Numbered from the stretch's first letter, positions 21,477-32,688 are shown. The stretch is 64,000 nucleotides of DNA from Galeruca laticollis (GCA_963921935.1 OY998181.1:133972423-134036422); one strand, 5' to 3'. Translations and numbers: made by a program. Notes: generated by a model not told the origin, from the letters alone.

Positions 21477-21653
21477 GGATACCATTGAATTTGTTGAAAT
21501 TTAAATTTTTAAGGATACCTGTTATTGTACTTCTTTTTTCCAATATTTAGCTGTCATTATTTAATTTTTTCAATACCTAGTGACTCTATTTTTAAGAGTT
21601 GCGACTTTATACTGATTATTGTTTATGGCGAAACATTTTTATCGGAAAAAGAA

Positions 21654-22683
21654 ATGTCTAGATCCCTAAAAATTCTTTCTATGTGCCTATTTAAAAGTCC
21701 TGAACAAAATAAGGAGGGCATTGATCTCAATATACAGAATTCACCAAATAACTCATGCTGTGAAAATAAAGAAAAGAAAATAAATGTTAAATCAACCAAC
21801 CCACATTGCGAAAATGATATTATTAGCAACTTAGTTGATGATATGCTAAAATAAATAAACCCAGAACTAAATAAAATATGCACAAATGGAAACTCAATTG
21901 ACGAAGATGAGGATTCTAAAAACTTTCTAGAAGAAGCTGAATTCGTTTTCTTGGAAGGTGGACCTGAAAAGGAGATAATAGAATTAAACCCGAACAACAA
22001 AGAAAATTATTTTTATCCCACTATGTCCCGAACATCCCCGAAATTGAAGGCACAGAACAAATAATACAGTAAGAAAGAGCATAGTAATTATGAACCTAAT
22101 GAGAAAGAAAATAGCGACGAAGATAATGTTGAAACTAAAACACAAGACGAACATTTGGAAACACAGAAAGATAACTTAGATCAGTTGGTTAAGAATTGTA
22201 GCAGGAACAGAAAAAGAAATCAAATTTTGTGTGTAAAGGGAAAAAAGTAATTGGGATACCGAAGGCTGAAAAATCAAAAGCTTACCTTTTAATACATCGA
22301 AAGAAGTGCCAGAATGATGGGTCCAAATTGTAAGAAATCGAATAAAAGAAAATGTAGTGAAATAAACGAAACCCAGAGATGTGCCATATTTAAAGCATTT
22401 TGGGAAAATTTGGCAACTTGGAAGGAAAAAAAAATATGTTGTAAATTTAGTTTCCAAGATGGAAACAAAAAGTTAAAGAACCTTGGCTGAAGTTTCAAAG
22501 AGGAAACAGACATTACTTTATAGTTTGAATATTGGAGACAGAGAGATACCAGTATGCAAACAGATGTTCCTAAGTACTTTATTCATTAAAGAATGGATGA
22601 TAAGAAGCTGGGTGAATGACGCAGAATATGGAACGGAAAAGACACTAATAGAAAGAAGAAACTCAAATCGGCTCCTACAATAG
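21654..22683 (+). pseudogene. Family X transposase-like relic, copy 2, N-terminal part
   Basis: It starts at ATG 21654 (MSRSLKILSMCLF...), with an acidic region broken by a stop at 21852, then more open frame (NFLEEAEFVFLEGGPEKE). It later shows MGPNCKKSNKRKCSEINETQ near 22317, IFKAFWENLATW near 22390, and LYSLNIGDREIPVCKQMFLS near 22520. The cysteine-rich block and the VCK-MFL block match those of copy 1 (CIYKC, RVCRN). Several frameshifts separate these blocks. The frame ends at about 22680, where the LINE inserted; the protein resumes at 27230. Confidence 0.68.
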
Positions 22684-22873
22684 AATAGAATATATTTTTC
22701 ATCTATGAGAATCATACATTATACAAAATTTCATATAATACACAACTCTATCAGACTAGTCAACTAAACAAACGAAATACAGGTAATTAGAATAAAAACA
22801 TTCACATTAATAAAATCAATCATAAACCAAATACTAAGTAATTTTTAAAATATAGTATTAATATGTAAGAACA

Positions 22874-24170
22874 CTATAGAATGCATGCTGTAATAAAAAA
22901 GAATGAAGTATATTTCTCAATTTCCTTGATGTTCCCATGTTTTTTTTCTGTATTCAATATATTACTGAACTTATTATAGCATATTATTCCAATATGCCTT
23001 GGACAATGTTGCCCTATCTCTAAACGTGAAAATGGTTGGTGGATATCACTCTTCTGTCTAGTCTCATGCGTGTGTATGTCTTCATTTCTTTCAAATGAAT
23101 TTTGATTATCTTCAACAAATTTAATTAATTGGAATATAAATAGACTTGGTAGAGTTAAAATTTCAGCCTTCTTAAAAAATGATATGCACGTCCCTCTTGG
23201 AGAAACACTGTACATAGGTCTTATAGACTTCTTTTGAACTTTAAAAGCCCTCTCAAGAAAGGATGATGCACCCCAAAACATTAAGCCGTACATAAGAGTT
23301 GATTGTATTAGTCCATAATAAATGAGCTTTAATACATTCAGAGACAGTTTCTCTTAGATTTCTAATGATATAACATGAACTTATTTTTGCAATCACTGCA
23401 TTTATATGAGACTCCCAGCTGAGCTTGGGATCTAGTATTATTCATAAGAATTTGAATTGATCGACACTCTGAATGGATTTTCCATTAATATGTAAAAAAG
23501 GCTCAATATCAGGCACAACATTTCTTGGCAAAAAACGCATAAAATGTGTTTTTGACACATTAAATGTTAAACCATTTCCTATGAAATATTTATTCAGTTC
23601 AAAAGATGCTACATTATTGTCATCAATGAGTTCTTCAAATTGTTGATTCACCATGATAATGTTAGTGTCATCAGCATATTGAATAATTTTTTGAGAGGTT
23701 AAGCAACTTTTGTTAATATCACTGATGAACACAATAAAAAATAATGGGCCAAGAATCGATCCTTGTGGTACTCCAGTTTTAGAGGGAATAGGATCAGATG
23801 TTGTGTTGTTAACTGTAACTACTTGAGTTCTATTGGACAAGTAAGATTTTGCCCACTCGTATGGTTTTCCACGTATTCCAATTCCTTGAAGTTTCATTAG
23901 CAAAAGTTCATGATCAACTGTTTCAAATGCACGGCTAAGATAATAAAAAAGCCCCAAAACATGTAGCTTTTCATTAAGCACATTATAAATGAATTCTATA
24001 CAAGCAGCAATGGCACTGGATGTTGAACTTTTCTTTCTAAAGCCATTTTGAGATTGAGGTAGCATGTTGAAATGTTCAAGATAATTAACGAGACGTTCAG
24101 AGAATGCCATTTCAAATATTTTAGTTACTTGACTTTGTATACACATAAGACGGTAGTTATTTATTTCATC
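22874..24170 (-). pseudogene. LINE reverse transcriptase
   Basis: RT blocks appear in order: LPQSQNGFRKKSST, GLFYYLSRAFETVDHELLL, TGVPQGSILGPLFFIVFIS, IIQYADDTNIIM (catalytic YADD) and GLTFNVSKTHFM. The frame breaks at 23442 and resumes at 23293 with the post-RT region (YGLMFWGASSFLERAFKVQKK), ending with a conserved LPSLFIFQ block. The upstream RT fingers between 24146 and 24470 are degenerate. It acts on its own mRNA in target-primed reverse transcription; this copy is defective. Confidence 0.88.
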
Positions 24171-24470
24171 TCTTACCCCCTTACCAAGTTTATATGAGAT
24201 GCATCGAGTTGCATATTATAATTAGGAATAATGTTGTTTTGATTTACAGTTACAAAATATTTATTGATATCATTTGCTTTTTCTTTAGGTGTTAGGTGTT
24301 TAGGTGTTAAGTTATTTTCTCCCTCAACTTTAACTTAAATCATAATAATATACAAATGATTCATAAAATGCTGCAAATTTCTCATGAAAATTTGTGGCTT
24401 TATATACCTTATCCCAAGTTTCTTTTGATAAAATATTTTGAAATGTAACTATGTTAGGATCACTTAAGTT

Positions 24471-25424
24471 TCATTTATATATATAACTGATTTCATTAGT
24501 TTTTGAAAGAGACATATTAAAACAACACATTTGATATGTGTGATCAGACAAGAATGTATCACACACTTTTACCTTATCTATATCATAATTGGTGAAGATA
24601 TTGTTTATACATGTGGAGCTGTTACTGTTTATTCTCGTGGGTACGTTAATATGGTGTTCAATGTTAAACTCCTTACATAAATTTATTAAAGTATCTTTTT
24701 GGTAGCTTTGAATTAAGAAGTATATATTAATGTTACCACAGATCAAGAACATGTTATTGTTATCGTAAGCATTATAAAGTAAAATTTCTAACTGATTAAT
24801 AAATGTTTTAAAATTAGTAGCATATGGAGGTCTGTAAATACAAAAGACAAACAAAAATTTTTTTCTGTCATATTCCATTTTTCCACCACATACTTCAAAT
24901 TCACCTTCAATACAAAATTTGTTTAAATTTATTTGTTGGAAATTTGCAGCATTTAATATCTCGCTATTGACAATAATGCAGGCACCAACTTTTTTTCCAT
25001 TCACACGTGAGAAACTCGACATTAATTGGAAGCCTCTTATGGGCATAATTTTTAAATTATTTGCATTAAGCCAATGTTCAGTAATACATAGAATACTTAC
25101 ATTTTCTTTTTCTAAGATTAAATTTAAATCTGATCTTTTTTTCATTAGTCCACCCTGTATGTTAATGTGCATACACTCCAAATTTAATGTATCTGTGCTT
25201 TCCTTCTCCTTGGAACTTTTAATTTTCTTATATCTTTGTGAAGGCTTCTTCAATTTTGTGACTAAGTTTATTTTCTCTTCTGTCCTTTCGAAAGCGATTT
25301 TTTTTGGCCAAAAATTGGATTTGTATACCTCCTCTTGAAGAATGGGATTTACACCAATCATGAATGACTGCTTATCAGCTTTTCTTGTGATTGTACTTAA
25401 CTTTGTAACTTCTATATCATTCAT
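24471..25424 (-). CDS. LINE endonuclease, fused to the end of ORF1
   Basis: One open frame holds first the C-terminal part of ORF1 (SFMIGVNPILQEEVYKSNFW) and then an exonuclease-endonuclease-phosphatase domain: MHINIQGGL, ITEHWL, VFCIYRPPYA, ICGNINI (usually GDFN, with the catalytic aspartate replaced by asparagine) and a final SDHTYQ. ORF1 and ORF2 are in the same frame without a stop between them, which is unusual. The D-to-N change would be expected to disable cleavage. Confidence 0.85.
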   Translation of the reverse strand: MNDIEVTKLSTITRKADKQSFMIGVNPILQEEVYKSNFWPKKIAFERTEEKINLVTKLKKPSQRYKKIKSSKEKESTDTLNLECMHINIQGGLMKKRSDLNLILEKENVSILCITEHWLNANNLKIMPIRGFQLMSSFSRVNGKKVGACIIVNSEILNAANFQQINLNKFCIEGEFEVCGGKMEYDRKKFLFVFCIYRPPYATNFKTFINQLEILLYNAYDNNNMFLICGNINIYFLIQSYQKDTLINLCKEFNIEHHINVPTRINSNSSTCINNIFTNYDIDKVKVCDTFLSDHTYQMCCFNMSLSKTNEISYIYK

Positions 25425-25469
25425 CTGAACATTGGCCGAGTGTGTTATATTGGCTTTAGAGTGGATAAA

Positions 25470-26275
25470 TTATTGTACATCACTTGCTTTTACATTATCC
25501 GGAACTCTTGTTATGAACATCCAGATTTTTTTAGTGCAGTTATTTCTTCCTTGAAAAGTATTATCTCCATCACCACTTCCTAAGTTACACTTTCTCTGTC
25601 TTATTTTGATTTGCTGAAATTCACCTTCATCCTTGTTTATGTTAATTATGTTATTCATCATTTCAGCTTGGTCATTTAATATACTACTCTGTTGGCTATC
25701 TTTACTATTATTAAAGAAGATGTTCGGAGATGCTGTAGATGGTTTTCTCTTGTTCAAGTTAATATTTGGTATATGACTTAACTTTGCCAAAGGAACATTT
25801 AAAATATGCTTTTTCATATCCTGATAATTTTGAGTATTTGAGACTGATGCATATGTTGTGTATTGTTCAGAGTTGACTGCATCCATTTCCTTTAGGTATA
25901 TTAGTCATTTGGTTTTTTATTGCTAAAACATTCTAATGGTAATTAGCTTCATTTTTATTATTTCTTCCATGAGTTCTGTTAATTTTTGATTGTGCTGTTC
26001 TTCAATCCTCTTTTATTCCTTACTTACACTATTTTGTACTCCTTTTAATATCTCTTTTTTTAATGATGTTAGTAGATTTTGTATGTTTCTTTCTGTTGCT
26101 TCCTTCATATTGTTTTCACAGTGGTGGCATAGGAATATAAGTTTTCTATTCTTTTTAAGTTCCATACCTTTTATTTCCGAGGCTGTTAATTTGGCGCAGT
26201 TTTGGCATATCCTTTCATTGCATTGGTCGCAAATCCAAATCTGAATGTCTGTTACGGCCGTTTTACCGTAACGCA
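25470..26275 (-). pseudogene. LINE ORF1 with PHD finger
   Basis: The 5' part encodes IWICDQCNERICQNCAKL...FLCHHCENN, a C4HC3-like PHD finger, followed by a coiled-coil-like lysine-rich stretch, a few stops near 25920-25990, and then a 139-residue frame (25470-25886) rich in asparagine and serine with KKIWMFITRVPDNVK at its end. A single TAA at 25468-25470 separates it from the frame beginning at 25424, to which it is otherwise in frame. The protein should be the RNA-binding partner of ORF2. Confidence 0.75.
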
Positions 26276-27229
26276 GTTTGGATTAATCTGCCTTCGATTA
26301 GAGGACTGCGTCTTCGTAGTAGCCGGTTCTGGGCAAAAATAAATACACTGTAATATCGTCAACAATCCAGTAATATTTAATAAAATACAACTGATATCAG
26401 AAATATATAGAGGAAACAATAAATGGGGAAAAGCCTTTCAGTATGAACTAATAATTAATGAACGATCTTACTTTTTTCTCCTTTTAGTTTCCAAAACACT
26501 ATAAACATTATAAAAATAACAAACTTATCTTTAACTTTTAACTTTATACAAAGAAATACACTTATGCAGGAAGGACGGAATGTATTACTTTCTGTAAATA
26601 CTTAACATTTAGGTCTTAACTGGGAAACCGCTTTTGTTGGAAAAATTGTTTGACAGTGACACTGACATTTTTTTATTTACATATCTAAAACAAATTGCGT
26701 AGAAACAAACCCAGCCTATTTAATTTTAATTAAAATAATTGTTTGGATGTGTTCTGAATACTATACATGAAAATAACAAATTATTGAACGTGTGTGGTTT
26801 CAACAATATCATTTTCCAATGTTTTACAGTTCCGACACTGGGACATATTATATGTTCATTTGTATGTTCAAGACCTGGTCTAAATTTTATGTTTAGGTAG
26901 GTATAAATATAACCGTAATTACAAGTCCAGTTTTTGTTATTTGTTGAGTAGCTATTTCTTATCAGTAAAACTTTTTGTCCTTAATTGAATACCATATGTG
27001 ATATTTCATATTAGTTTATATTGCCATTTGCATAATAAACAACGAGCTTTTTGTCTTTACTATTATTTCTACTAGTGTACCGATTTTCTATTCATTACAC
27101 AGTCCAAGAACCAAATTTTTTGATCACTTTTTCTCACTTTTTACTCACAATTTAAACTTAATGATACACACACAGTAAGTAAGTTCAGGTGTTGATAGAA
27201 AACCATACCATACCATACATGAGGAGATG

Positions 27230-27625
27230 TCGAGTTTTTGAAAACATTTTTGGATAATGTTCCAAAACTACCCAGTCATTACTGACCAAGAAACTGTATT
27301 TGGAACAGTCATTAGAGAGTTTCTCCGAACTGTACATACTTTACCAACACCATTGTAAAACGTCCAACCAAAATGTATTTCCAGAAATATTTTAATGCAG
27401 TAAGTACATGCAAAAAATATTGGAATATTTAGTCCCCGAAAAGACCAGTGTGATATTTGTGTTGAGTATTAGGCAGGAAATCTGGAGCAAGAAAAGTGGG
27501 AAAAACATAGAAAAGATAAAGATAGAGCGCAGCAAGAGAACAAAGTCGGGAAATTGTGGAGACAAGATAATGGAAGGATTTGTTTGAAAGAGAAGGATAA
27601 AAGTTACAAATGGTGATTGGATCAT
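27230..27625 (+). pseudogene. Family X transposase-like relic, copy 2, middle part
   Basis: Short shifted frames read LDNVPKLPSHY, then KKLYLEQSLESFSELYILYQ, then RKDQCDICVEY, a stop, and AGNLEQEKWEKHRKDKDRAQ, ending near 27620. These follow, in family order, the block that stopped at 22683. The corresponding region of copy 1 reads YLYRNINIAKMYGLYLALGK. The catalytic C-terminal part is absent. It is a dead fragment, and the assignment rests on my recall of the family layout and on the match between the two copies. Confidence 0.62.
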
Positions 27626-28299
27626 ATAGAGATGTTATTGCACAGACATTGAGGTCAGATTGGGATTAAGTTCAAGGACTCATAGATATTGATGGCTACT
27701 CCACCAGTTGTGTGTTCAATGTTTAATATGTTTTTATAGTGGAGATTATTATGTTTTAATGTCTTCAAAAAAACACAAAAACAAAAGAAGCATCTCAGGG
27801 ACTGGACTGAACGGAGTGAAAACCAGCAAAAATTCATCCTTGAGCTTACTAAGAGGAAGAAAAGATGAAGTTTTGCCTGACAAAATCCAAATTTGATAAT
27901 TTTCTGAGCTCAGGCATAACTACAGCCAAATTTGTGGAACATTTTCTGAAAAAATGTAGACCGATAATCGAGTTTGATACAATGCCTGTCCAAATGTTGA
28001 CTCTCTGTAGTATCTGTAGATGATTCCCGTGTCCTCTATAGTTTTTTATCAGATCAATATGAAGTGTTGCAACCTTTGATAATACATTCTCCCAGATGTT
28101 AATGGCACACAGAAGTACATTTATAAAATTGCTACGTAAATCTAAATTCAACATATCCTTTTGCTAATATGAAACATTTCTAGAATTAACTGAGTGAGTG
28201 ACAAAAGTATCTAAATGTGAATTGAAATAAAAATATCTTCCATCAGTTGATTGTCTAACTAAAAATAAAGTAATGCAAATGAACCAAATGATTACTTAC
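27626..28299. other. Intronic, no recognisable gene
   Basis: Host-gene intron immediately downstream (minus sense) of the exon at 28300. Short frames overlap on both strands without domain support. I see nothing to annotate. Confidence 0.4.
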
Positions 28300-28592
28300 C
28301 ATCGAATTTTCTTTTAAAATTGTTATGAGCTGTAGAAAAAGAATGGCCATATATAGGAGACATCCTATTGTGAAAGTTGTTCATTGCCATTGACATTGAT
28401 GGTGACAACATTGTAGGAGGAGGTGGATTCGGAGGAGGGGGTACAGTGGGTAGAGGAGGAGTTACGTTTGGTAAAGGACACTGCTGTGGAGAAAAATGAT
28501 TAGGAGGTGGTAACGGAAAGGATTGAGAAACATCTGTTGATGGAAAGGAGTTCTGGTTGTAAGAATGCTGTGGTTTATTTGAGTTATGGTAC
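28300..28592 (-). CDS. Host gene exon, proline-rich
   Basis: It is bounded by a TTTTTTCAG acceptor (above 28592) and a GATG|GTAAGTAA donor (below 28300). Its first base completes an arginine codon opened by the exon at 46281, and its last base opens the glycine codon completed at 13966. It encodes YHNSNKPQHSYNQNSFPS, a proline-rich tract (PLPTVPPPPNPPPPTM) and ends NNFKRKFDG. There are no stops. The low-complexity, proline-rich sequence gives no enzyme activity; together with the RRM-like exon it suggests an RNA-associated protein, which is inference. Confidence 0.75.
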
Positions 28593-29354
28593 CTGAAAAA
28601 ATCAAGAAGAAACATGATTATGAAAAGTTGGATATAAATTAGTCATTTAAATTACCATTAATCCGCAAAAAAAAACAATTCAGATCTGTTAATAGATATT
28701 TTGTTATTTGAAAAATGATACACTTGATTGTCATTCTCTTAAAGCGAATTTGTAGAAGAGAGACAGGCTGAAAAATATGTAATTACTAACAAGCTACTAC
28801 TACTGAAATAGCACGTAAGCAAAATGGCATTTCCAATTACAAAAGTACAAGCATGAAGGAAATCAAATAAAAACACTGAGCACGACAAACTGTCTAAAAC
28901 AAACTAAAATAGAAAAATTATGTTCAATTGTCAGGTACATATTTATGTGTGTAACTTGTTTTAGTTAGTGAAATATAACCTTAAAATAGAAGAGGCAGCA
29001 TGCAGGTTAACCAAGTTGATATACTAAGAAGAAGACCTATTCAAAAGTGAAAGAAACTGAAAGTTTTGTATGTTTGGTGTTTACAAAAACGATCAACTAA
29101 ACTGAGGGTCTCCAGACTCTCCAGCCTTAGGGACACACTGAGTCACTCCAGTAAGTTCCAAGGGCCAAAACCATTTTAATTTTCCCATCAGTATCTGTAA
29201 TATCTAGACTAGTAGTCGAGTATGTTACTTAAGTTAGCATTTGTTTGCCGAATATGCTAGTTCAATTTCTATTGCGTGTTGTTACAAACATGACACTTCT
29301 TGTTAATCAAAAACAGAAAATAGATCTATCTCTAATGAATTACACTATCTAAGG
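28593..29354. other. Intronic, no recognisable gene
   Basis: AT-rich sequence of the large host intron between the proline-rich exon and the Zator-like element. No open frame of note, no repeat pair seen. Confidence 0.4.
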
Positions 29355-29357
29355 TAG

Positions 29358-29447
29358 GGGGCCGTTCAAGTATTACGTAAGCACCAAGGGGGGGTGGGGG
29401 GGTCTCTGTTTTGCTTATTTTGGATGACATGGGGGGTGGGGGGTCTA
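29358..29447 (+). repeat. Zator-like left end with G-tract block
   Basis: The inverted terminus (29358-29383) is followed by ACGTAAGCACC, then G tracts of seven, a TTTTGCTTATTTTGGATGACA core, and further G tracts of six (GGGGGGTGGGGGG). The block could form a G-quadruplex on the plus strand. Confidence 0.8.
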
Positions 29448-29755
29448 GATGATGATTACGTCATCGTTAGTTATTTAAGTTTTTTCGGGGATTCCCGCAA
29501 ATAATTCATATGCGTAGGCACTCGCTTTGAGAACTGATTAGGGGAATTACCGCGCATTAGGGAAATTACCGTGCGCTATTCACTTGTCTAATAATTAACT
29601 CTCGTGCCGGCCGGCTGCAAGTGCGCATCTATCAGTATTGTTTTGTTTGGATTCTAAACGTATTGTAAGCATTGAAAGTTATCATTTGTGTTTATGTTGA
29701 TGCAATTAGCCAAAGTTTAACGTTTTAATTATTTAAATTTAAATATCTTATTAGA

Positions 29756-32422
29756 ATGTCATATCATATAGACAAATCCAAGTTATACCAAAAACTGTTC
29801 GAAAGTTTTAAAAAATCTCATACTGGGACGAAAGTGCAAAATGTACAAAAGTTAGTTAACGAAGTTTGGCGAAATTATAAATTACAAGCAAAGTCAGATA
29901 AGGAACTAGATATTATTGTATCTAAGAGAATTGAAGAAGAATTGCAAGCGGCGACTAAAAATAAATCCAATCTGCTTCATTTTTTTTCCAAGGTGAGTAA
30001 ATATAAGTACAAAGTTTCTCTTTACGTTCTGTAACAATTAAAACGATTTATGAGTAAAAAATATGATGGCCTATCTCAAAGTAAAAAGGTAAATGATTGA
30101 TATTTTATTTCTTAAGATCGACTCCGGCAATTGGTCACAAAATACACGGTGTTTTCAATATCTGTATGTGAAGGGTTTCTGTGGGGAAAAGCTTTCAATA
30201 ATATTTAAACGCTGGTTTTATTAAATACGGTGAATTTATGTAGCTTAATAAGAGAATATCCAGCAGAACTCTTAGAAATTTTTCATTTTTAGGCAACGTC
30301 TTCTACCAGTAAACCTGCAGAAAAAACACAAATTATACAGCCATTTTCTAACATTGAAAAACAGAAAGAAGATAAAATTAAAACCGGCAATGAATCACAA
30401 GAGCAATGCGAAAATAATAATAATGCAGATAAACAAAGAGCAAAACCTTCTCAAGAAGCTTTGAAAAATAAGATTACTCTACTCGAAAAAAATCTGAACG
30501 CTTTGTATTATGCCAGAGATACTATGCCAAATTGCGCTGAAGTTGATAAACAGATCATTAAGTTGCGCGAGGAACTAAAAACAGCAAAAAATACTTTAAA
30601 CAGGAAGATTCAAAACGCAGTTGCCCAGAAGGAACACAGGGATGGTATGAAAAGAAAGTTAGAAGATATTTGTCAGGAAAATCCTGAAATAAAAAGAAGA
30701 CTATCTCTGAGGGATTCAGTAGGACATCCTAAACTTGAAAGCGATCAACCATTACTATTGAAAACAATTGCGGATATAGCTTTATTTGGGAGTGCATGTG
30801 ATGACAGGAGACGAACGGAATCTATTCGCAGCGTAAAAACTCTTGACGAACTCACACAAGAACTGCGTAAACTAGGATTTGACATTAGTCGCAGTGCGAC
30901 ATATCTTCGTTTGATTTCCAGAAAATCGAATTCTACAGAGGGACGAAGACATGTATCGACAGTCCCTGTTAGGCTCATTCGTGCTCAAACTGATCACCAC
31001 AAGAGCCACTTAGATAGCAAGTTCGCTGAAACATCAATCCATTATTTAGAGAACATAGCATCCATACTTGGACCAGATCAAGTATTTTTCTTATCTCAAG
31101 ATGACAAAGCTCGAGTCCCTATTGGCGTCACTGCGGCAAATAAGCAAGCACCACTTTTAATGCATATGGAATATAGAATCAAATTACCTGACCACGATTG
31201 GGTAATCGCTGAGCGTCATAAATTAATACCATCTGTTTATGCTGGTATCAAAGTTACTTCCAATATGCTAGGACAACCGCAAGCCGTCGGATATTCTGGG
31301 CCAACATTCATCGCTATTCGAAGTGGAAAGCATAGTTCATCTACTGCTAATAATCATGCTCAGGATTTCGAGACGCTTCTCGAACTTGAAGAGTTTCGAC
31401 CATTAGCAAAAACTGACCATGGACTAGTAAAACCAGTAGTAATTATGACGGTTGATGGAGGGCCAGATGAAAATCCGCGTTATCAAAAAGTCATAGGGTT
31501 TGCTATACAACATTTTAAACGACATGATCTCGATGCATTGTTTATAGCTACCAATGCTCCTGGTAGGAGTGCGTATAACAGAGTAGAGCGAAGAATGGCT
31601 CCTCTGAGTCGGGAACTGGCTGGTTTAATACTGCCTCATGACCATTTTGGGTCTCATTTGGATGAACGTGGCATTACAATTGATGAACAATTAGAAAGAT
31701 ATAATTTCGAATTTGCAGGAAATGTATTAGCTGAAGTATGGAGTTCAATGGAAATTGATGGCTATAATGTTACTGCAAAATATGTTGAGGCTGATGAACA
31801 AGATGTTCCTGAATTTCCAGACATTAAATGGTACTCAGAACATGTGCGTGAAAGCCAATACTTGCTTCAAATTGTAAAATGTAAAAATACGGAATGCTGT
31901 CGTCCAAGAAGTGGCCTATTCAAATTACTAGACAACAGGTTTCTTCCACCACCTGCAAAAGTAAAACAAACAGTTGATGACTTGGTTTTGGATGAAGGAG
32001 GACAATTTCTTGATCATCCAGTCAATTTAGCTCTACGCTTGAGTACTACCCTCAAAGATTTTTTGCAAATGCCCTACGATTATTTTTGTCCGACGGTAAA
32101 ATTTAGGCTATCAAGCCGAACATGCAAAACGTGTGGTCTTTATCATGCTTCCGTCAAATCATTAAATCGTCACATCGAGAAGATCCATAAAAAAGTAAAC
32201 ACGCCCACAGAGGGACCTGTAAGAGTCGCTGCTCGTCGTGCTAATGAACTGATGTGCATTATTCAAAATTTAGAGCACCAAGATGTTGAATGGCTCGATG
32301 AGAGTGACGTAGACATTCCAAAATCGGATGAAAGTGAGCAGACTCACAACACTGAGCAGCAATCCAATGTCATCGATAACTTAGAATCATGGATTCAGGT
32401 TTCATGGACTGAAGACTGTTAA
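29756..32422 (+). CDS. Zator-like transposase, two exons, intact
   Basis: Exon 1 is 29756-29992 and exon 2 is 30293-32422, joined at phase 0 by a GTGAGT...TTTTTAG intron, giving 788 residues. Exon 1 and the start of exon 2 encode a helical, charged N-terminus, with a predicted coiled coil around residues 135-190. The core resembles ISAzo13 transposases: SQDDKARVPIG (first D), VIMTVDGGPDENPRYQK (second D) and NAPGRSAYNRVERRMAPLSR, parallel to the PGTSKWNKIEHR block that carries the final acid. Near the C-terminus is a C2H2 finger, CKTCGLYHASVKSLNRH with a second histidine five residues on. An acidic tail follows. The product should catalyse cut-and-paste movement into TAG-like targets. Superfamily assignment rests on motif pattern plus the 3-bp duplication; no lesion found. 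Confidence 0.85.
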
Positions 32423-32575
32423 TGTGTTCCGAAAATATTCTTTATGTTAGTTATGTTCTTTATTTCTGATTATATTTTTTTGTCATTTACTCTATGTGTA
32501 TCAGTTAAACCTAATATTTTCATGAATTTTCCTATTTTAAAAATAACAATATAAAAAAACATTTATTACTAAAAT

Positions 32576-32688
32576 GTTTACGTAAGCATAGGGGAGGGGG
32601 TAAGTGCTTTGCTTACTTTTGATGACAAGGGGGGCGGGGGGGTTAAAAAATGGTAAGAAATCTGCTCACGTAATACTTGAACGGCCCC
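32576..32688 (-). repeat. Zator-like right end with G-tract block
   Basis: It contains the direct repeat of the left block (TTTACGTAAGCATAGGGGAG, then TTTGCTTACTTTTGATGACA and GGGGGGCGGGGGGG), followed by the inverted terminus ending GAACGGCCCC at 32688. The G-rich strand is the plus strand at both ends. Confidence 0.8.

Larger units (their letters stand above)
22684..27225 (-). mobile_element. LINE with PHD-finger ORF1, minus strand
   Basis: A minus-strand non-LTR element carries a PHD-type zinc finger in ORF1 (about 26250-26090) and an APE endonuclease-RT ORF2, followed by a 3' end with TATTCTATTCTATT near 22684-22698. It is placed with the CR1/L2/Jockey group on RT features and the PHD finger; I cannot decide the clade. 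It lies exactly between two parts of family X copy 2. The 5' border is taken from where family X resumes (about 27225); recognisable LINE coding ends at about 26280, so 26280-27225 may be 5' UTR or another insertion. Confidence 0.75.
29358..32688 (+). mobile_element. Complete ISAzo13/Zator-like DNA transposon
   Basis: The 3331-bp element has inverted ends GGGGCCGTTCAAGTATTACG, flanked by the 3-bp duplication TAG (29355-29357 and 32689-32691). A 3-bp duplication is the rule for the Zator superfamily. It holds one intact two-exon gene. Besides the inverted termini, about 70 bp next to each end is repeated in direct orientation (29376-29447 and 32576-32642) and is full of G tracts. All features point to a recent, potentially active copy. 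Confidence 0.88.

Noticed and set aside
10460..27040. Shared 18-mer GCCATTTGCATAATAAAC (10460 and 27023) as a common element terminus
   Set aside because: Similarity does not extend beyond the 18 bases, and the orientation relative to family X differs between the two sites; kept only as a note.
29380..29446. G-tract blocks read as telomere-like or interstitial telomeric repeats
   Set aside because: No TTAGG-type repeat is present; the blocks are element termini repeated at 32576-32642.
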